64,000 nt of DNA from Saccharospirillaceae bacterium (GCA_022448365.1 JAKVCS010000001.1:727756-791755), one strand, 5' to 3'. Numbered from the stretch's first letter, positions 26,129 through 36,302 are shown. Program-made: numbers and translations. The notes: generated from the sequence alone by a model not told the origin.

Positions 26129-27505
26129 ATGTCTTCGGATAAGACCGCCCAGGATATTCTCAATGCCCCGGTTACGCCGCTGTTTTTTAAGATGGCAATG
26201 CCTATCATTCTGGGTTTGTTAGTCAACGGTTTATACAACTTCGTTGATGCTATTTTTATTGCCCGTGCGGTCGGTACCGATGGTATTGGTGGCGTTACTG
26301 CCGCTTTTCCGATTCAGCTGATTCTGATCAGCATCAGTGCCATGATGGGGAGTGGCGTAGCCTCTGTTCTTTCACGTCGTCTGGGGGCTAATGAGGACGA
26401 TGATGCCAACCGGATATTTAATGCATCGGTGTTTCTGGCATTCTCAGTCGGCCTATTTTTTTCGATCGTTGTCAGCTTTTTTAACCGCGATATATTCATT
26501 TTATTGGAATTACCGTCTGCGATTCGTGATTACTCAATCGAATACCTTCAGCCTATCGCATTATTTTCAGTCATCAGTTTTTGTTATGGAACCTTAAGTG
26601 ACTCTATCAGGGCACAGGGATTAAACAATCACATCTTTTTTATGATGGTGCTGTCGTCACTATTGAATATTTGTCTGGATGCTCTGTTTCTGTTTGTTTT
26701 CGAATGGGGTGTTGCCGGTGCGGCATGGGCAACCGTGATTGCGCTGTCCACATCATGTGCATACGCAACGCGACTGATTTTCAGTGGCCAACATCGAATT
26801 CGATTTAATCGTCGTTACATCCGTCCAAATATAGCGGTTCATAAAGAAACCATGACACTTGGCATTCCGATTTTTATGTCGTATGCCGGTTACGGTCTGA
26901 TGCTGTTAATTGTCAATATCGCTATTGTGATGGTGGCACAACAAAATGCCGAGCTGTTAATCAGTGCTCACGGTATTTTAAACCGTACGTTAATGCTGAT
27001 TTTTCTGCCTGTTCTGGGGATGATGATCGCGTTTCAAACGTTTGCCGGGTTTAATTTTGGTGCCCGAAAATTATCCAGAATTGGTCAAGGGCTTAAGGTT
27101 GCCCTGACTGTGAGTACCCTATATTGCCTGATATGGACCGTCGTGATGCTTTATATTCCGCATTACCTGTATGTATTGTTCAGCGAAGATCAGGCGTTGG
27201 TAAATACCGCCGCTAAAATCTCAACCGTCGTGTATTTATTGTTTGTCACCAAGGGAATCGCTCAGATCTGTCCGGCGCTGTTTCAGGCCATGGGCTATGC
27301 CAAACCGTCTGCCTGGTTAAATGCACTACATACTTATGTACTGCTAATTCCGGTGTTATTGCTGAGCATACAGTTATGGCAAAGCGATGGGATCTGGTGG
27401 ACCTTCCCGATGATTGATGCCATTGCCGTCATTATTATTGCCACTTACACCTGGCTCTTTATGCGACAGTTCAACCTGAAAGTTCAGCAAAGTAACGGCT
27501 TCTAA
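26129..27505 (+). CDS. MATE family efflux transporter
   Basis: 458 residues with about twelve membrane helices, the normal size for Na+ or H+ driven MATE exporters. The two pseudo-symmetrical halves each begin in the usual way (PLFFKMAMPIILGLLVNGLYNFVDAIFI near 17-44, and TLGIPIFMSYAGYGLML near 246-262). AAGGA at 26119-26123 is a good ribosome binding site. It stands alone in its orientation ahead of the BLUF gene, 87 bases away. The substrate cannot be deduced. Confidence 0.92.
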   Translation: MSSDKTAQDILNAPVTPLFFKMAMPIILGLLVNGLYNFVDAIFIARAVGTDGIGGVTAAFPIQLILISISAMMGSGVASVLSRRLGANEDDDANRIFNASVFLAFSVGLFFSIVVSFFNRDIFILLELPSAIRDYSIEYLQPIALFSVISFCYGTLSDSIRAQGLNNHIFFMMVLSSLLNICLDALFLFVFEWGVAGAAWATVIALSTSCAYATRLIFSGQHRIRFNRRYIRPNIAVHKETMTLGIPIFMSYAGYGLMLLIVNIAIVMVAQQNAELLISAHGILNRTLMLIFLPVLGMMIAFQTFAGFNFGARKLSRIGQGLKVALTVSTLYCLIWTVVMLYIPHYLYVLFSEDQALVNTAAKISTVVYLLFVTKGIAQICPALFQAMGYAKPSAWLNALHTYVLLIPVLLLSIQLWQSDGIWWTFPMIDAIAVIIIATYTWLFMRQFNLKVQQSNGF

Positions 27506-27592
27506 CCACAGCACTATCACTGGCACTCTGGTATCGCTGAGCTAAGGTCTTACAGATCTTTAGTAATTCCCCCTGCCCTGCGGAGGCCAGAT

Positions 27593-28018
27593 ATGCCGTT
27601 AGTTCGCCTTATTTATGCCAGCAAGAAAACAGACGAGTGGAATGAATCAGAAATTGAATCGCTGATTAAGACCTCGCAGGAACGCAATCATCGGCACCTG
27701 GTTACCGGTTGTCTGTGTTTTAACCGCAAATATTTTATGCAGTGCCTGGAAGGATCACGTTCTCAGGTAAACCTGATTTACAACAGCATTACCCGCGACA
27801 AACGCCACAAAGAGGTGGAGTTGTTGTGCTATCAATACATCGATGAACGCGACTTTGGAGAATGGGATATGCATTACGTTCCGGACTCACGAATTACCCA
27901 GGAGCTTATTCTGCGTTTCTCCGGAGTAAATGATCTTGATCCATACCTGATGACTAACACAGGGGCACTACGTTTCTTAAAAGAAGCGGTGAAACAAACC
28001 AGCGGCAGCGGTATGTAA
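27593..28018 (+). CDS. BLUF-domain blue-light sensor, short type
   Basis: 141 residues, mostly one BLUF domain that binds FAD and senses blue light. All photochemical residues are present: Tyr8 (LIYAS), Asn32, Gln50 (FMQCLEG), Trp91 and Met93 (FGEWDM), plus the RDKRH segment at 68-72. The C-terminal 45 residues are the usual capping helices with no output domain, so it must signal by protein contact, as do PixD-type proteins. GGAGG at 27582-27586 is the ribosome binding site. The next gene in the same direction, 252 bases on, is a chemoreceptor. Confidence 0.93.
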   Translation: MPLVRLIYASKKTDEWNESEIESLIKTSQERNHRHLVTGCLCFNRKYFMQCLEGSRSQVNLIYNSITRDKRHKEVELLCYQYIDERDFGEWDMHYVPDSRITQELILRFSGVNDLDPYLMTNTGALRFLKEAVKQTSGSGM

Positions 28019-28270
28019 TCCAGTGGCTTGCAAATGCATCGGGTGGTGCAGACTGAATCAGAAGTTCCATCAATACTTTCATTACTGGCCGCAAACGCTT
28101 TCAGCAAAGCAAAAAAGTAGTATTGCCAGAAAAACTTCTCCCTCAGGTTGCGATCGGGCGTTTGATTGGCCCGCATTGATGTAAACACCTGATAATTATA
28201 TGGGTAATCACGCAATTTTTTAGGGACTGTCTAATCTTAAGGACAAATCGAGCAGTTACCCGGATCGAAG

Positions 28271-30394
28271 ATGAAATCACTTCCCCTGAAAAATAAGCTT
28301 CTGGCAACCACTCTGGCGATCATAGTTCTATTGGCAGCCACCATGAGCTGGCAAACCAATAATGGCATTTCTGATCTGAGCGACCAGGTATCCAGCAATG
28401 CCGAGAATAATCTTTCACAGGCGGCAATAGAGCGCATTCGGGCTTCTGCAGACGCTTACAGCGAACGCATGGCTGGCTACATCAACTCAACTTATCGTAT
28501 TCCAACAACCTTAGCCGGGGTGATTCAGGCATCACCCTCATCTGATAATCCAATGACACGACAGCAAGTCAGCCGTCTGATTGGTGATGCATTGGCAGTC
28601 AATCCGGATGTGAGTTCGATGTACGCCCAGTTTGATGCCAATGGTTACGATAATAACGACGATGCGTTCGTCAATTCAGGTTTAAAACACTCCACTGAAG
28701 ACAGCGGCTCATTAGAAATCTATTGGGTACGTAACCCGGATGGCAGCCTCAGTCAGGAGAAGGTCGATAACGCTGAAGAAAAATATGCAGACGCTAAAAA
28801 TGAGTTTGGTATCCGCGAATCAGAGTGGTATCTGTGCAGCAAAGACAGCCTTCGTCCCTGCGCCATGGAACCCTACATGTATGAAATCCGCCCCGGTTAC
28901 AATGAATTAATGACCAGCCTGACGGTGCCGGTTGTCATTAACGGTACGTTTCGGGGCCTCGTTGGTACCGACGTTAATTTACCCATATTTCAGAAGCTGG
29001 TCGAACAACTCAGCGCTTCACTCTACGGCGGCCAGGCCAAAGTAACGCTGTTATCGTCTATGGGGTTTGTTGCCGCCTCCAGCCATTATACGGAAAAATT
29101 AACCCGCCCCTTTACTGAATCAATGCCGCAACTGGGTCAGCAATTACAATCACTGCATGAAAGCGACGGTGTCTTACAAACCGATACCCGTATTTTTGTG
29201 TCATCACCGATCACCATCAAGGCCGCCAACAGCCAGTGGTCTTTGGTTATTGAGCTGCCGAAGGCGGTTGTTCTGGCTCAGCTGACAGAGCTGCAACAAT
29301 TAATCGCTAACGAGAAATCAGCGGTACTGGGCGCTCAGCTGATCACCGCTGTGGTTTTAACCATCGTTGCGTTTATTGCCATTGGCTTGCTGGTGCAGAG
29401 TATTGTCAGACCGTTGAGCCAACTGAATCAGCAAGTCCAGCAACTGGCCAGTAATAACGGTGACCTGACCCAAACCCTGACGCTGGATACCCACGCAGAA
29501 CTGATCGAACTCAGCCATGGCTTTAATCAGTTTATGCTGAAGCTGCGCGATATGATTGAGGCATTAAAACAGGTCGGTCATGAAGTCCGCGGTGCGTCCG
29601 ATCAAAATCGTTCCATCAGCCAGACAACACGGAAAAATACCGATAGCCAGCAACACGAAGTGGATAATGTGGTGACCGCAACTCAGGAAATGTCGGCCAC
29701 TGCCATGGAGGTTTCCCGTATTGCCCAAGACACCTCAGACCGGACTCAGGAAGTGCAGGCCACGGTGGTTGAATCTCAGCGCAATCTATCCACCGCGGTT
29801 GATAGCGTGCTTGAACTGTCTTCAAACATGAACACCGCCAGCGAGTCAATCTCTCAGGTTGCGGCACGTTCCGATGACATTAACCGCATTATGGTGGTGA
29901 TTCGTTCGATTGCAGAACAAACCAACCTATTGGCACTTAATGCCGCCATTGAAGCAGCGCGTGCCGGTGAACAAGGCCGGGGGTTTGCAGTCGTTGCCGA
30001 TGAAGTGCGAACTCTGGCATCGAAAACTCAGGAATCAACCGAAGAAATCGACGGTATGATCGTCAGCCTGCAAGACGAGGTCAACAAGGCCGTTAATATC
30101 ATTAACAACGGCACGCAGCAGGCTACCGGCAGTATGGAGACCACCCGCCAGGCACACACTTCGTTGCACCAGGTAGTGGAAGCCATTACAGAAATTACCG
30201 ATCACATCAGTCAGGTTGCCACTGCGGCAGAAGAACAAAGTTCCGTCAGTGAGGAGATTTCCCGCCACCTGACGAATATCGGTGATGCAGCACAGGCACT
30301 TGCCGGCCTCGCTCAGGATGCCAACCAAAGTAGTCATCACGTGACCGACCAACTTAATGTATTGGATCAGCAACTGAATGCATTACGTACCTGA
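28271..30394 (+). CDS. Methyl-accepting chemotaxis protein with dCache sensor
   Basis: 707 residues. Order of parts: membrane helix about 10-27, large periplasmic double-Cache-type sensor about 35-340, second helix about 355-378, HAMP about 380-432 and the cytoplasmic signalling hairpin to the end. The hairpin tip is unmistakable ([20 protein letters not shown], near 552-571), and controls CheA/CheW. There is no C-terminal CheR/CheB tethering pentapeptide. The ligand is unknown; dCache domains commonly bind amino acids, polyamines or quaternary amines. It follows the BLUF gene, but the 252-base gap argues for a separate promoter. Confidence 0.94.
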   Translation: MKSLPLKNKLLATTLAIIVLLAATMSWQTNNGISDLSDQVSSNAENNLSQAAIERIRASADAYSERMAGYINSTYRIPTTLAGVIQASPSSDNPMTRQQVSRLIGDALAVNPDVSSMYAQFDANGYDNNDDAFVNSGLKHSTEDSGSLEIYWVRNPDGSLSQEKVDNAEEKYADAKNEFGIRESEWYLCSKDSLRPCAMEPYMYEIRPGYNELMTSLTVPVVINGTFRGLVGTDVNLPIFQKLVEQLSASLYGGQAKVTLLSSMGFVAASSHYTEKLTRPFTESMPQLGQQLQSLHESDGVLQTDTRIFVSSPITIKAANSQWSLVIELPKAVVLAQLTELQQLIANEKSAVLGAQLITAVVLTIVAFIAIGLLVQSIVRPLSQLNQQVQQLASNNGDLTQTLTLDTHAELIELSHGFNQFMLKLRDMIEALKQVGHEVRGASDQNRSISQTTRKNTDSQQHEVDNVVTATQEMSATAMEVSRIAQDTSDRTQEVQATVVESQRNLSTAVDSVLELSSNMNTASESISQVAARSDDINRIMVVIRSIAEQTNLLALNAAIEAARAGEQGRGFAVVADEVRTLASKTQESTEEIDGMIVSLQDEVNKAVNIINNGTQQATGSMETTRQAHTSLHQVVEAITEITDHISQVATAAEEQSSVSEEISRHLTNIGDAAQALAGLAQDANQSSHHVTDQLNVLDQQLNALRT

Positions 30395-30414
30395 TTCATA
30401 TTCCGTGAAATAAA

Positions 30415-30466
30415 AATGCCCGCTCTGTTAGCGTTCCGTGTGCATGAACACTAACAGGCGGGCATT
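30415..30466. terminator. Large hairpin between convergent chemoreceptor and lipase genes
   Basis: AATGCCCGC (30415-30423) pairs with GCGGGCATT (30458-30466), and a second helix TGTTAG/CTAACA continues inside. On the minus strand it is followed by ATTTTTATTT, a good terminator for the lipase operon; the plus strand has few T residues. Confidence 0.75.
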
Positions 30467-30504
30467 GTTACTTCGTTGTGTTAAAAACGATACAAGGCAC
30501 TCAA

Positions 30505-31578
30505 TTACAGGCTAACAGCGTTGAATACCTGCTCAGACATGCTTGAGTTCTCCGAATTTTTCACAGTATGGTAAGTGCTTTTCCATAACCACCAGCCACT
30601 GCTGCGGCTCTTGGTTGCTACGGAAAAATTCACACCCTGCTGTAAATTATTAGCGGCATAGCTCAGCTCAACGCCACGTTGGTCACCTATGGTACCGCCG
30701 TGATGCGTATTACTACCCATCAGCACCGGATAATGATTCACGTAAAGGCCTTTAGGAGCGCTAACACTGGTTTTTTTACCGTCCAGTGCGCGGTAGTTCA
30801 CACAACTGTCGATACCTTCGATACGGTTACCACCACAGGCCGAGTGCAGAGATACCACGCCATCGTCTGTACCCGGTAAGAATGGCCCGGTTACACCCAG
30901 ATATTCATTACCACCACCGACAAAACGTAAACGCGGCACATCAGATGCACCAATAGCGGTTTGACGTGCCACTGTTGGTCGCAGATCCTCCAGCACCCCG
31001 AGTTTCTCAGGCGTTACGGTAAAGCCCAAAAACGCGTTAACCGCTGCGCGAATCGGTGCCGTCAGCCAGCTGTTGCTACCCGCGACATCAATAGCTAACT
31101 GCGCTAATTCGGAACCACCACCCGCGCCAGCAAAGTCCAGCACAGCCAGAACATTCAATGGTTGCAGACCCGCTGCTTCGGTCCAGATTTCCTGTTGATC
31201 GAGTAACATACGCGTTACCAGATCGCCAGTAGAATGGGTCACGATGACACAGCCCTGATTACAAAAACCTGAGCGTGACCAACCGATCACTTTATCGTAG
31301 GCCGCTTCAGCAATACCCTGCTGTAACCGCTGTTTCGAACTCCAGTCAAGTCTGTCATCAGCATGCTGTGCCCAGAACGCCGACCAATAATTGGCTCCGT
31401 CCTGTTCCACCTGGCGATCATCAATGCTGGCTTGCATTAATTGGCCCGGCTGTAAGCCGTGCACCAGAATGACATTCTTTCCCGCCAGTTGGGCCTGAAC
31501 CGGTAAACTGCATAAAAAGCACAGTGCCAGCCAATAACGCCACAATGACGAACGTGTTTTGCCTTGCTTATCGAGCAT
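30505..31578 (-). CDS. Secreted lipase-like alpha/beta hydrolase
   Basis: 357 residues. A signal peptide spans about 1-30 (LCFLCSLPVQAQ). VILVHG at 36-41 supplies the oxyanion-hole loop, Ser116 in THSTGD is the nucleophile (Thr replaces the usual first Gly of GxSxG), Asp238 or Asp239 in PGTDDGVVSLHSA is the acid, and His282 or His292/293 the base. The pattern fits triacylglycerol lipases of the alpha/beta hydrolase fold. Cys106-Cys110 and Cys248-Cys259 could form disulfides. AGGGGAA is the ribosome binding site. It is the second gene of an operon with an anchored protein of unknown function, 45 bases upstream, which may help its export or folding. Confidence 0.75.
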   Translation of the reverse strand: MLDKQGKTRSSLWRYWLALCFLCSLPVQAQLAGKNVILVHGLQPGQLMQASIDDRQVEQDGANYWSAFWAQHADDRLDWSSKQRLQQGIAEAAYDKVIGWSRSGFCNQGCVIVTHSTGDLVTRMLLDQQEIWTEAAGLQPLNVLAVLDFAGAGGGSELAQLAIDVAGSNSWLTAPIRAAVNAFLGFTVTPEKLGVLEDLRPTVARQTAIGASDVPRLRFVGGGNEYLGVTGPFLPGTDDGVVSLHSACGGNRIEGIDSCVNYRALDGKKTSVSAPKGLYVNHYPVLMGSNTHHGGTIGDQRGVELSYAANNLQQGVNFSVATKSRSSGWWLWKSTYHTVKNSENSSMSEQVFNAVSL

Positions 31579-31623
31579 AAGGATTCCCCTTATTATTTTT
31601 ATTAAGTTGAGAACTGGACCATG

Positions 31624-32688
31624 TTACTGGGCCAGGTTTTTCAGAAATTCTGCCCGGGCGATCACCTGGGCATTCTGAAACGGTCGATCATCAAACAGCG
31701 CCGGGTTAACCTGCTTGATAACATAGGAAGGTTCGCGACTGATTCCCCAACCAATAACACCATCTCCGGGGCGCGCGGGGATTCTTCGCAACTGAAAACT
31801 TTTAATGACCAGATCCTGCCTTGGTCCTAGCCCGGCAAGAAGTGACCCGTGTACCTTCAGCTCGATCATGCCGGTGGAAGAAGCAATTTTGGCTTTTCCC
31901 TGAAGATAGGCGATCGGTTGATTCTGTTCCGTAAACAAAGCCGCAGCCAATTTGTAGTAACCGCTTTTTGCTTTTTTAATATCCACCGGAATAATTAATT
32001 CATTGTCGTCCACATGCGATGTTTTCACTCCAGCCACTTCAGCAACCGGATCAAATACCTGAAACGGCGCGCTGTAATTCAGTTGTTGGCCATCAACAAA
32101 AACCATCTGCGCATTAACCGATGCTTCCTGCGGCCAACTATCAGGCACGATTATCTGAGCCTGCCATTGATTCCCCTGCGACTGTTCTGAAAGACGGCTG
32201 GATAATTGTTGCAGTGTTTTTTTCTGGCGATCAATAACGGTAATTTTCAACTCACTGATCTGACTTAATAAAGCATCATCAGCAATCAGTGATACCTGCG
32301 CAGACAATGTTTCTCCGACACGATAGCGAAAGTGATCAAGATCAATACGCAGTTCACCGTTGAGACCCAGCGGCTGTAGAGATTGAGAAATCTCAGCTCC
32401 CTGGTTGGGGTAAATCAGCTCCAGCTGGTGATCGGATAGAGGTAGTGAATAAGATGGCCACTGATTCTGACGCTGATATTGCTGAGCGACCTGACGCAAC
32501 ACAGGCTTCAGAGGTGCCGCCAGGGGTGACCCGCTTTCCATAGGTTTGGATTCTGCTGTCAGCGTTACCGTAGTGGTTTGCACGGGCATCGAGTCGGCAG
32601 TAACCACCAACGGAGACTCAGGCATCAGTTGCAACACCACCGTTATAACCAGTATCAGCCCTGCGGCTATCAGAAAAAATCGAGGCAT
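31624..32688 (-). CDS. Membrane-anchored periplasmic protein upstream of the lipase
   Basis: 354 residues. A single N-terminal helix (about 4-21) is followed by a Thr/Pro-rich linker to about 60 and beta-rich domains: segments such as IDLDHFRYRVGETLSAQVSL (near 114-133) and INVQ-type strands look like immunoglobulin or macroglobulin-like sandwiches. Placement and topology (anchor, linker, periplasmic body, just upstream of a lipase) are those of lipase foldases, but the Lif helical signature RxxFDY is absent, so it is not a classical Lif. I do not recognise the family. Confidence 0.6.
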   Translation of the reverse strand: MPRFFLIAAGLILVITVVLQLMPESPLVVTADSMPVQTTTVTLTAESKPMESGSPLAAPLKPVLRQVAQQYQRQNQWPSYSLPLSDHQLELIYPNQGAEISQSLQPLGLNGELRIDLDHFRYRVGETLSAQVSLIADDALLSQISELKITVIDRQKKTLQQLSSRLSEQSQGNQWQAQIIVPDSWPQEASVNAQMVFVDGQQLNYSAPFQVFDPVAEVAGVKTSHVDDNELIIPVDIKKAKSGYYKLAAALFTEQNQPIAYLQGKAKIASSTGMIELKVHGSLLAGLGPRQDLVIKSFQLRRIPARPGDGVIGWGISREPSYVIKQVNPALFDDRPFQNAQVIARAEFLKNLAQ

Positions 32689-33513
32689 ATCTCACAGTTA
32701 TTGTTATTAAACGACTTCCAGCATACGCCTGAGATTCATCAGGAAAAACCGCAGGAATGGAGTAAAAGAGTCATTAATCGAAGGGGTAAAAAAAGACTAA
32801 AGATAAGGAATGAGTCAGATACGACATTTTAAAGAATTAATTTCGTTAAAAATTCTGTCCCCCGGAAGATTTATGCGAATAGCGCATCAATTGGCCCACA
32901 AGGTAGCTACAACCATCAACATGCATTCACAATAACACTACATTTTTTAACAAGAAAAGTGGTCAGAGAAACACCTCAAAATAGTGTTGGTGAAGCTTTT
33001 ATCGTCGCTGTCGCAGAGAAAGGTAATATAAAGTGGGATTCTTATTTCTCATGGATCAATAAGCGAACCATTTATCCGATGCGGATATCACCGGATACAC
33101 ACGTTTAATAACAGACATAGCCCCCCACGCTTAGCCATATTCGCCGCTGTTTTGGCTGACATTTTGGCTCTTGGTATTCATTTTTCTACCTCCCTATAAA
33201 CCTAGACAGTCCGGGCCATCGACATTACCCGGTCATAACCTGCCCAGCTGTTTTTCATATTACTTAAGCCCCCTGCTTCATTGTCGGCCAATAAAAAGAT
33301 ACGTCAGTTTCGTTTTACCTAAGCCCGTTAGCACCACGCTGAAGTGTCCACAAGCCAACAGGATCAGCCCTGATGCTGCGGGAAGGTATCAATTATGGTC
33401 GGAAAATCCCGTGTTTTATGAGTTACATAACGATTCAATTTTTGACAGTTCCTGTTATCAAAGGCTTTTGCGTAACGCTTTTTTTGTACCAATAATATAA
33501 TCAACAAAAATAT
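32689..33513. other. 825-base region without a supported gene
   Basis: Holds the promoters of the lipase operon (minus) and of the diguanylate cyclase gene (plus). A 109-codon open frame at 33171-33500 has no ribosome binding site and a Ser/Pro/Cys-rich translation unlike a real protein. The region is AT-rich near 32840-33010 and again before 33514. I see no RNA gene, transposase remnant or clear repeat. Confidence 0.5.
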
Positions 33514-34797
33514 ATGAGTGGTCTGACTTTGCTCACTACCGCACGCCTCTGGATGACGCCCTATCTGCTACCTGTTCTGGTGCTCTGTGCAGTGCTGATT
33601 TGCCTGCCACTGATGCCACAGTTGAATAGTCGTTATTGGATGCCGTTACAGCAGCTACCCTATATTTTTGCTGGCGTAATCATCACTCTGGCGCAACTGT
33701 TTAATCAAGGCAGACTGGCCAATCAGGCATTATTGATTACTGCCAGCTTCGCACTGATACAGACGCAGCTACAGGTCAACCTTGAGGCTAATGCCAAGTA
33801 TGAGATTTACTACTGGCTGAGCATAATGATTCCATTGAACCTGGTGGTTATTCGCTTACTACCGGAGAAGCGCCCGCTGTCATTGCCCGGCTGCGCCTAC
33901 CTGTTCATTATGCTGATTCAGGCACTGATGCTGACCAATCTGGAAAGTTTGTTTGCTTCATTGCCACAGCTGCAAAATGTCATCGCACTGGATGTAACCT
34001 GGCAACGTGACTTGCCCATACAACTGCAAACATTTCTGGAGAATGGCCATCTTGGGTTACTGCCACTGATGTCGGTAGCTGTCTCGCTATTAGTACTGCT
34101 ACTGTGTACCCGCGCTCCGCGCCATAATGATCTGGTGTTGATTACACTGGCCCTGATGTTTGCCGGGATGTTTTACCAGTTCGCCACTCCTCATATCTCC
34201 GTATTGATTTCATCGTTTGCGATGCTGTTACTGTTCACGAATCTGATGATGAATAATCACCGTCTGGCATTTATCGATGAACTCACCGGCCTGCCAGCGC
34301 GCCGCGCACTGCTGAGCGACCTGGATCATCGCTGGGGGTCATATTGTCTGGTCATGGCTGATATCGATCACTTCAAACAGTTCAACGATACCCACGGTCA
34401 CGATGTGGGTGATGATGTGCTGCGTTTGGTTGCGCAACAACTGAGTCAGGCTCAGGGCGGGGGTAAAGCTTATCGCTATGGCGGAGAGGAATTCACTCTG
34501 GTATTCCCGGTAGCCGACGACCTGCTTTGCCAGTCGTACGTCGAAGAATTACGCAAACGGATTGAAAACTATCCTCTGGTAATCCGCAACCGCAAGAGTC
34601 GTCCGGAAGACCACAACAAAGGCCAACAGCAGCGCAACACCGGGGGCTGCAATCAGACGCTACACGTCACCCTGAGTTTTGGCGTTGCCCAACGCCGTCG
34701 TGGTGAAGGCACAGATGCCTTGTTCAAACGGGCTGATCTCGCTCTGTATGAAGCGAAGGAGCAAGGACGCAACCGGGTTCAGCTGGCAAAACGCTGA
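33514..34797 (+). CDS. Membrane diguanylate cyclase (GGDEF)
   Basis: 427 residues. The N-terminal half has about six to seven membrane helices (about 15-245) of no family I can name. The GGDEF domain starts near 253 (FIDELTGLPARRALL) and carries GGEEF at 323-327, the active form, so it should make c-di-GMP. The inhibitory RxxD site that normally lies five residues before GGEEF is absent (AQGG there). A 20-residue basic insert (about residues 353-375, with Gln-rich part) interrupts the domain before SFGVA. No good ribosome binding site precedes the ATG at 33514. Confidence 0.88.
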   Translation: MSGLTLLTTARLWMTPYLLPVLVLCAVLICLPLMPQLNSRYWMPLQQLPYIFAGVIITLAQLFNQGRLANQALLITASFALIQTQLQVNLEANAKYEIYYWLSIMIPLNLVVIRLLPEKRPLSLPGCAYLFIMLIQALMLTNLESLFASLPQLQNVIALDVTWQRDLPIQLQTFLENGHLGLLPLMSVAVSLLVLLLCTRAPRHNDLVLITLALMFAGMFYQFATPHISVLISSFAMLLLFTNLMMNNHRLAFIDELTGLPARRALLSDLDHRWGSYCLVMADIDHFKQFNDTHGHDVGDDVLRLVAQQLSQAQGGGKAYRYGGEEFTLVFPVADDLLCQSYVEELRKRIENYPLVIRNRKSRPEDHNKGQQQRNTGGCNQTLHVTLSFGVAQRRRGEGTDALFKRADLALYEAKEQGRNRVQLAKR

Positions 34798-34875
34798 GTT
34801 TTTTCCGGCGATCATTCACATCTTGATCGCGGGTCGATTATCATATCCGTCCTCAGTAACCAGCCGGAACCCGAT

Positions 34876-35577
34876 GTGGAAACGTTTCAGGACATATACG
34901 ACCGTGCCGCCCACCGAAAAGGCGGCGAAGCTGTTATCGAATCATTATTATCAGCGCCACTCAGCGCCCGTCAGCTGCGCAATCTCAGTGGCGATGACTG
35001 GCTGGAAGAGTTCACTCGTAAAATCTTTCAGAGTGGCTTCTACTGGCAGGTTATCAACAATAAATGGACGGGCTTCCGCGAAGTCTTCTGGGATTTTAAC
35101 ATCGACAAGCTGCTGCGTATGCCACCAGAAATGCTGGAAGAAAAATCCACCGATGAACGCATAGTCCGAAATTATAATAAAGTAAAAACCGTACCGATTA
35201 ATGCGGCCATGATTTACTACCATCAGCAGGATCATGGCCAAGCGTTCGTTGACTTTATTGCCGATTACCCAACCGATCAAATTATCACGTTATGGGCCCA
35301 TCTTAAAAAGCATGGCGCACGTTTAGGTGGCAATACCGGCGTCTATGCTTTGCGCACGCTGGGTAAGGATACCTTTATTTTATCTCGCGATGTGGAAGCC
35401 TATCTTCGTGGTCATAAAATTATAGAAGGCGGTCTGCAAACTAAAAAATCCCTCAATGCAGCCCAGTATTTTTTTAATGATTTACAACAACACAGTGGCC
35501 GTTCGTTACAGGAGCTCAGTTACCTGATTGCCCTGAGCGTTGGCGATAACTACGTCGGGCTAGAACCCGCAGAATAA
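34876..35577 (+). CDS. Tag-like DNA glycosylase (HhH-GPD superfamily)
   Basis: 233 residues from a GTG at 34876; no in-frame ATG fits. The helical core resembles DNA-3-methyladenine glycosylase I: the block FTRKIFQSGFYWQVINNKW (about 47-65) and GFREVFWDF match the family pattern, followed by ERIVRNYNKVKTVPINAAM. The whole protein contains no Cys, so the zinc-binding site of E. coli Tag (two Cys, two His) is missing. Its neighbour is nth, suggesting a base-excision repair role. It could act on a different lesion. Confidence 0.65.
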   Translation: METFQDIYDRAAHRKGGEAVIESLLSAPLSARQLRNLSGDDWLEEFTRKIFQSGFYWQVINNKWTGFREVFWDFNIDKLLRMPPEMLEEKSTDERIVRNYNKVKTVPINAAMIYYHQQDHGQAFVDFIADYPTDQIITLWAHLKKHGARLGGNTGVYALRTLGKDTFILSRDVEAYLRGHKIIEGGLQTKKSLNAAQYFFNDLQQHSGRSLQELSYLIALSVGDNYVGLEPAE

Positions 35578-35595
35578 CCGTGATAACCGATTAGC

Positions 35596-36231
35596 ATGAA
35601 CAAATTAAAACGCACCGAGATATTTACTCGCCTACGGGATGATAATCCCAACCCGGAGACTGAACTGGAGTACAGTTCTCCGTTTGAGCTGTTGCTGGCA
35701 GTCGCTCTATCGGCACAAGCAACGGACGTCAGCGTTAACAAAGCCACCCGAAAATTATTCCCGGTAGCCAACACACCTCAGGCCATTCTTGACCTGGGAG
35801 AAGACGGACTCAGGGAGTACATTAAAACCATCGGCTTATTTAACAGCAAAGCTAAAAATGCGATTAAAATGTGCCGGATGCTGGTTGAATTACACGCCAG
35901 CGAAGTGCCACAAGAGCGAAAACTGCTGGAAGCTCTGCCTGGTGTTGGCCGGAAAACTGCGAATGTGGTGTTAAACACTGCATTTAAACAACCAGTAATG
36001 GCCGTTGATACGCATATTTTCCGGGTGTCTAACCGCACCAAAATTGCACCGGGAAAAAATGTTGATGAGGTTGAAGAAAAATTAATGCGCTTTGTACCAA
36101 AGGAATTCCTGATGGATGCACATCATTGGTTAATTCTTCATGGACGTTACACCTGCATTGCTCGCAAACCTAAGTGTGGTTCCTGCATGATTGAGGATCT
36201 GTGTGAATTTAAAGAAAAAACCGAAGACTGA
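35596..36231 (+). CDS. nth: Endonuclease III
   Basis: 211 residues. A base-excision repair glycosylase and AP lyase that removes oxidised pyrimidines. The helix-hairpin-helix LPGVGRKTANVV carries catalytic Lys120, and Asp138 follows in VDTHIFRV. The iron-sulfur cluster cysteines are Cys187, Cys194, Cys197 and Cys203. All six residues are at the same numbers as in E. coli Nth, and the length is the same. It starts 18 bases after the Tag-like glycosylase gene, so the two are probably co-transcribed. Confidence 0.97.
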   Translation: MNKLKRTEIFTRLRDDNPNPETELEYSSPFELLLAVALSAQATDVSVNKATRKLFPVANTPQAILDLGEDGLREYIKTIGLFNSKAKNAIKMCRMLVELHASEVPQERKLLEALPGVGRKTANVVLNTAFKQPVMAVDTHIFRVSNRTKIAPGKNVDEVEEKLMRFVPKEFLMDAHHWLILHGRYTCIARKPKCGSCMIEDLCEFKEKTED

Positions 36232-36302
36232 GTTTGAGCTGGTGATATTGTCAGAGCGGTATTCATACCTTTCGACAAAATCCGTATAACAAGAGAAAAA
36301 CG

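Noticed and set aside
33171..33500. 109-codon plus-strand frame in the 825-base gap
   Set aside because: No ribosome binding site, odd composition and no family likeness.
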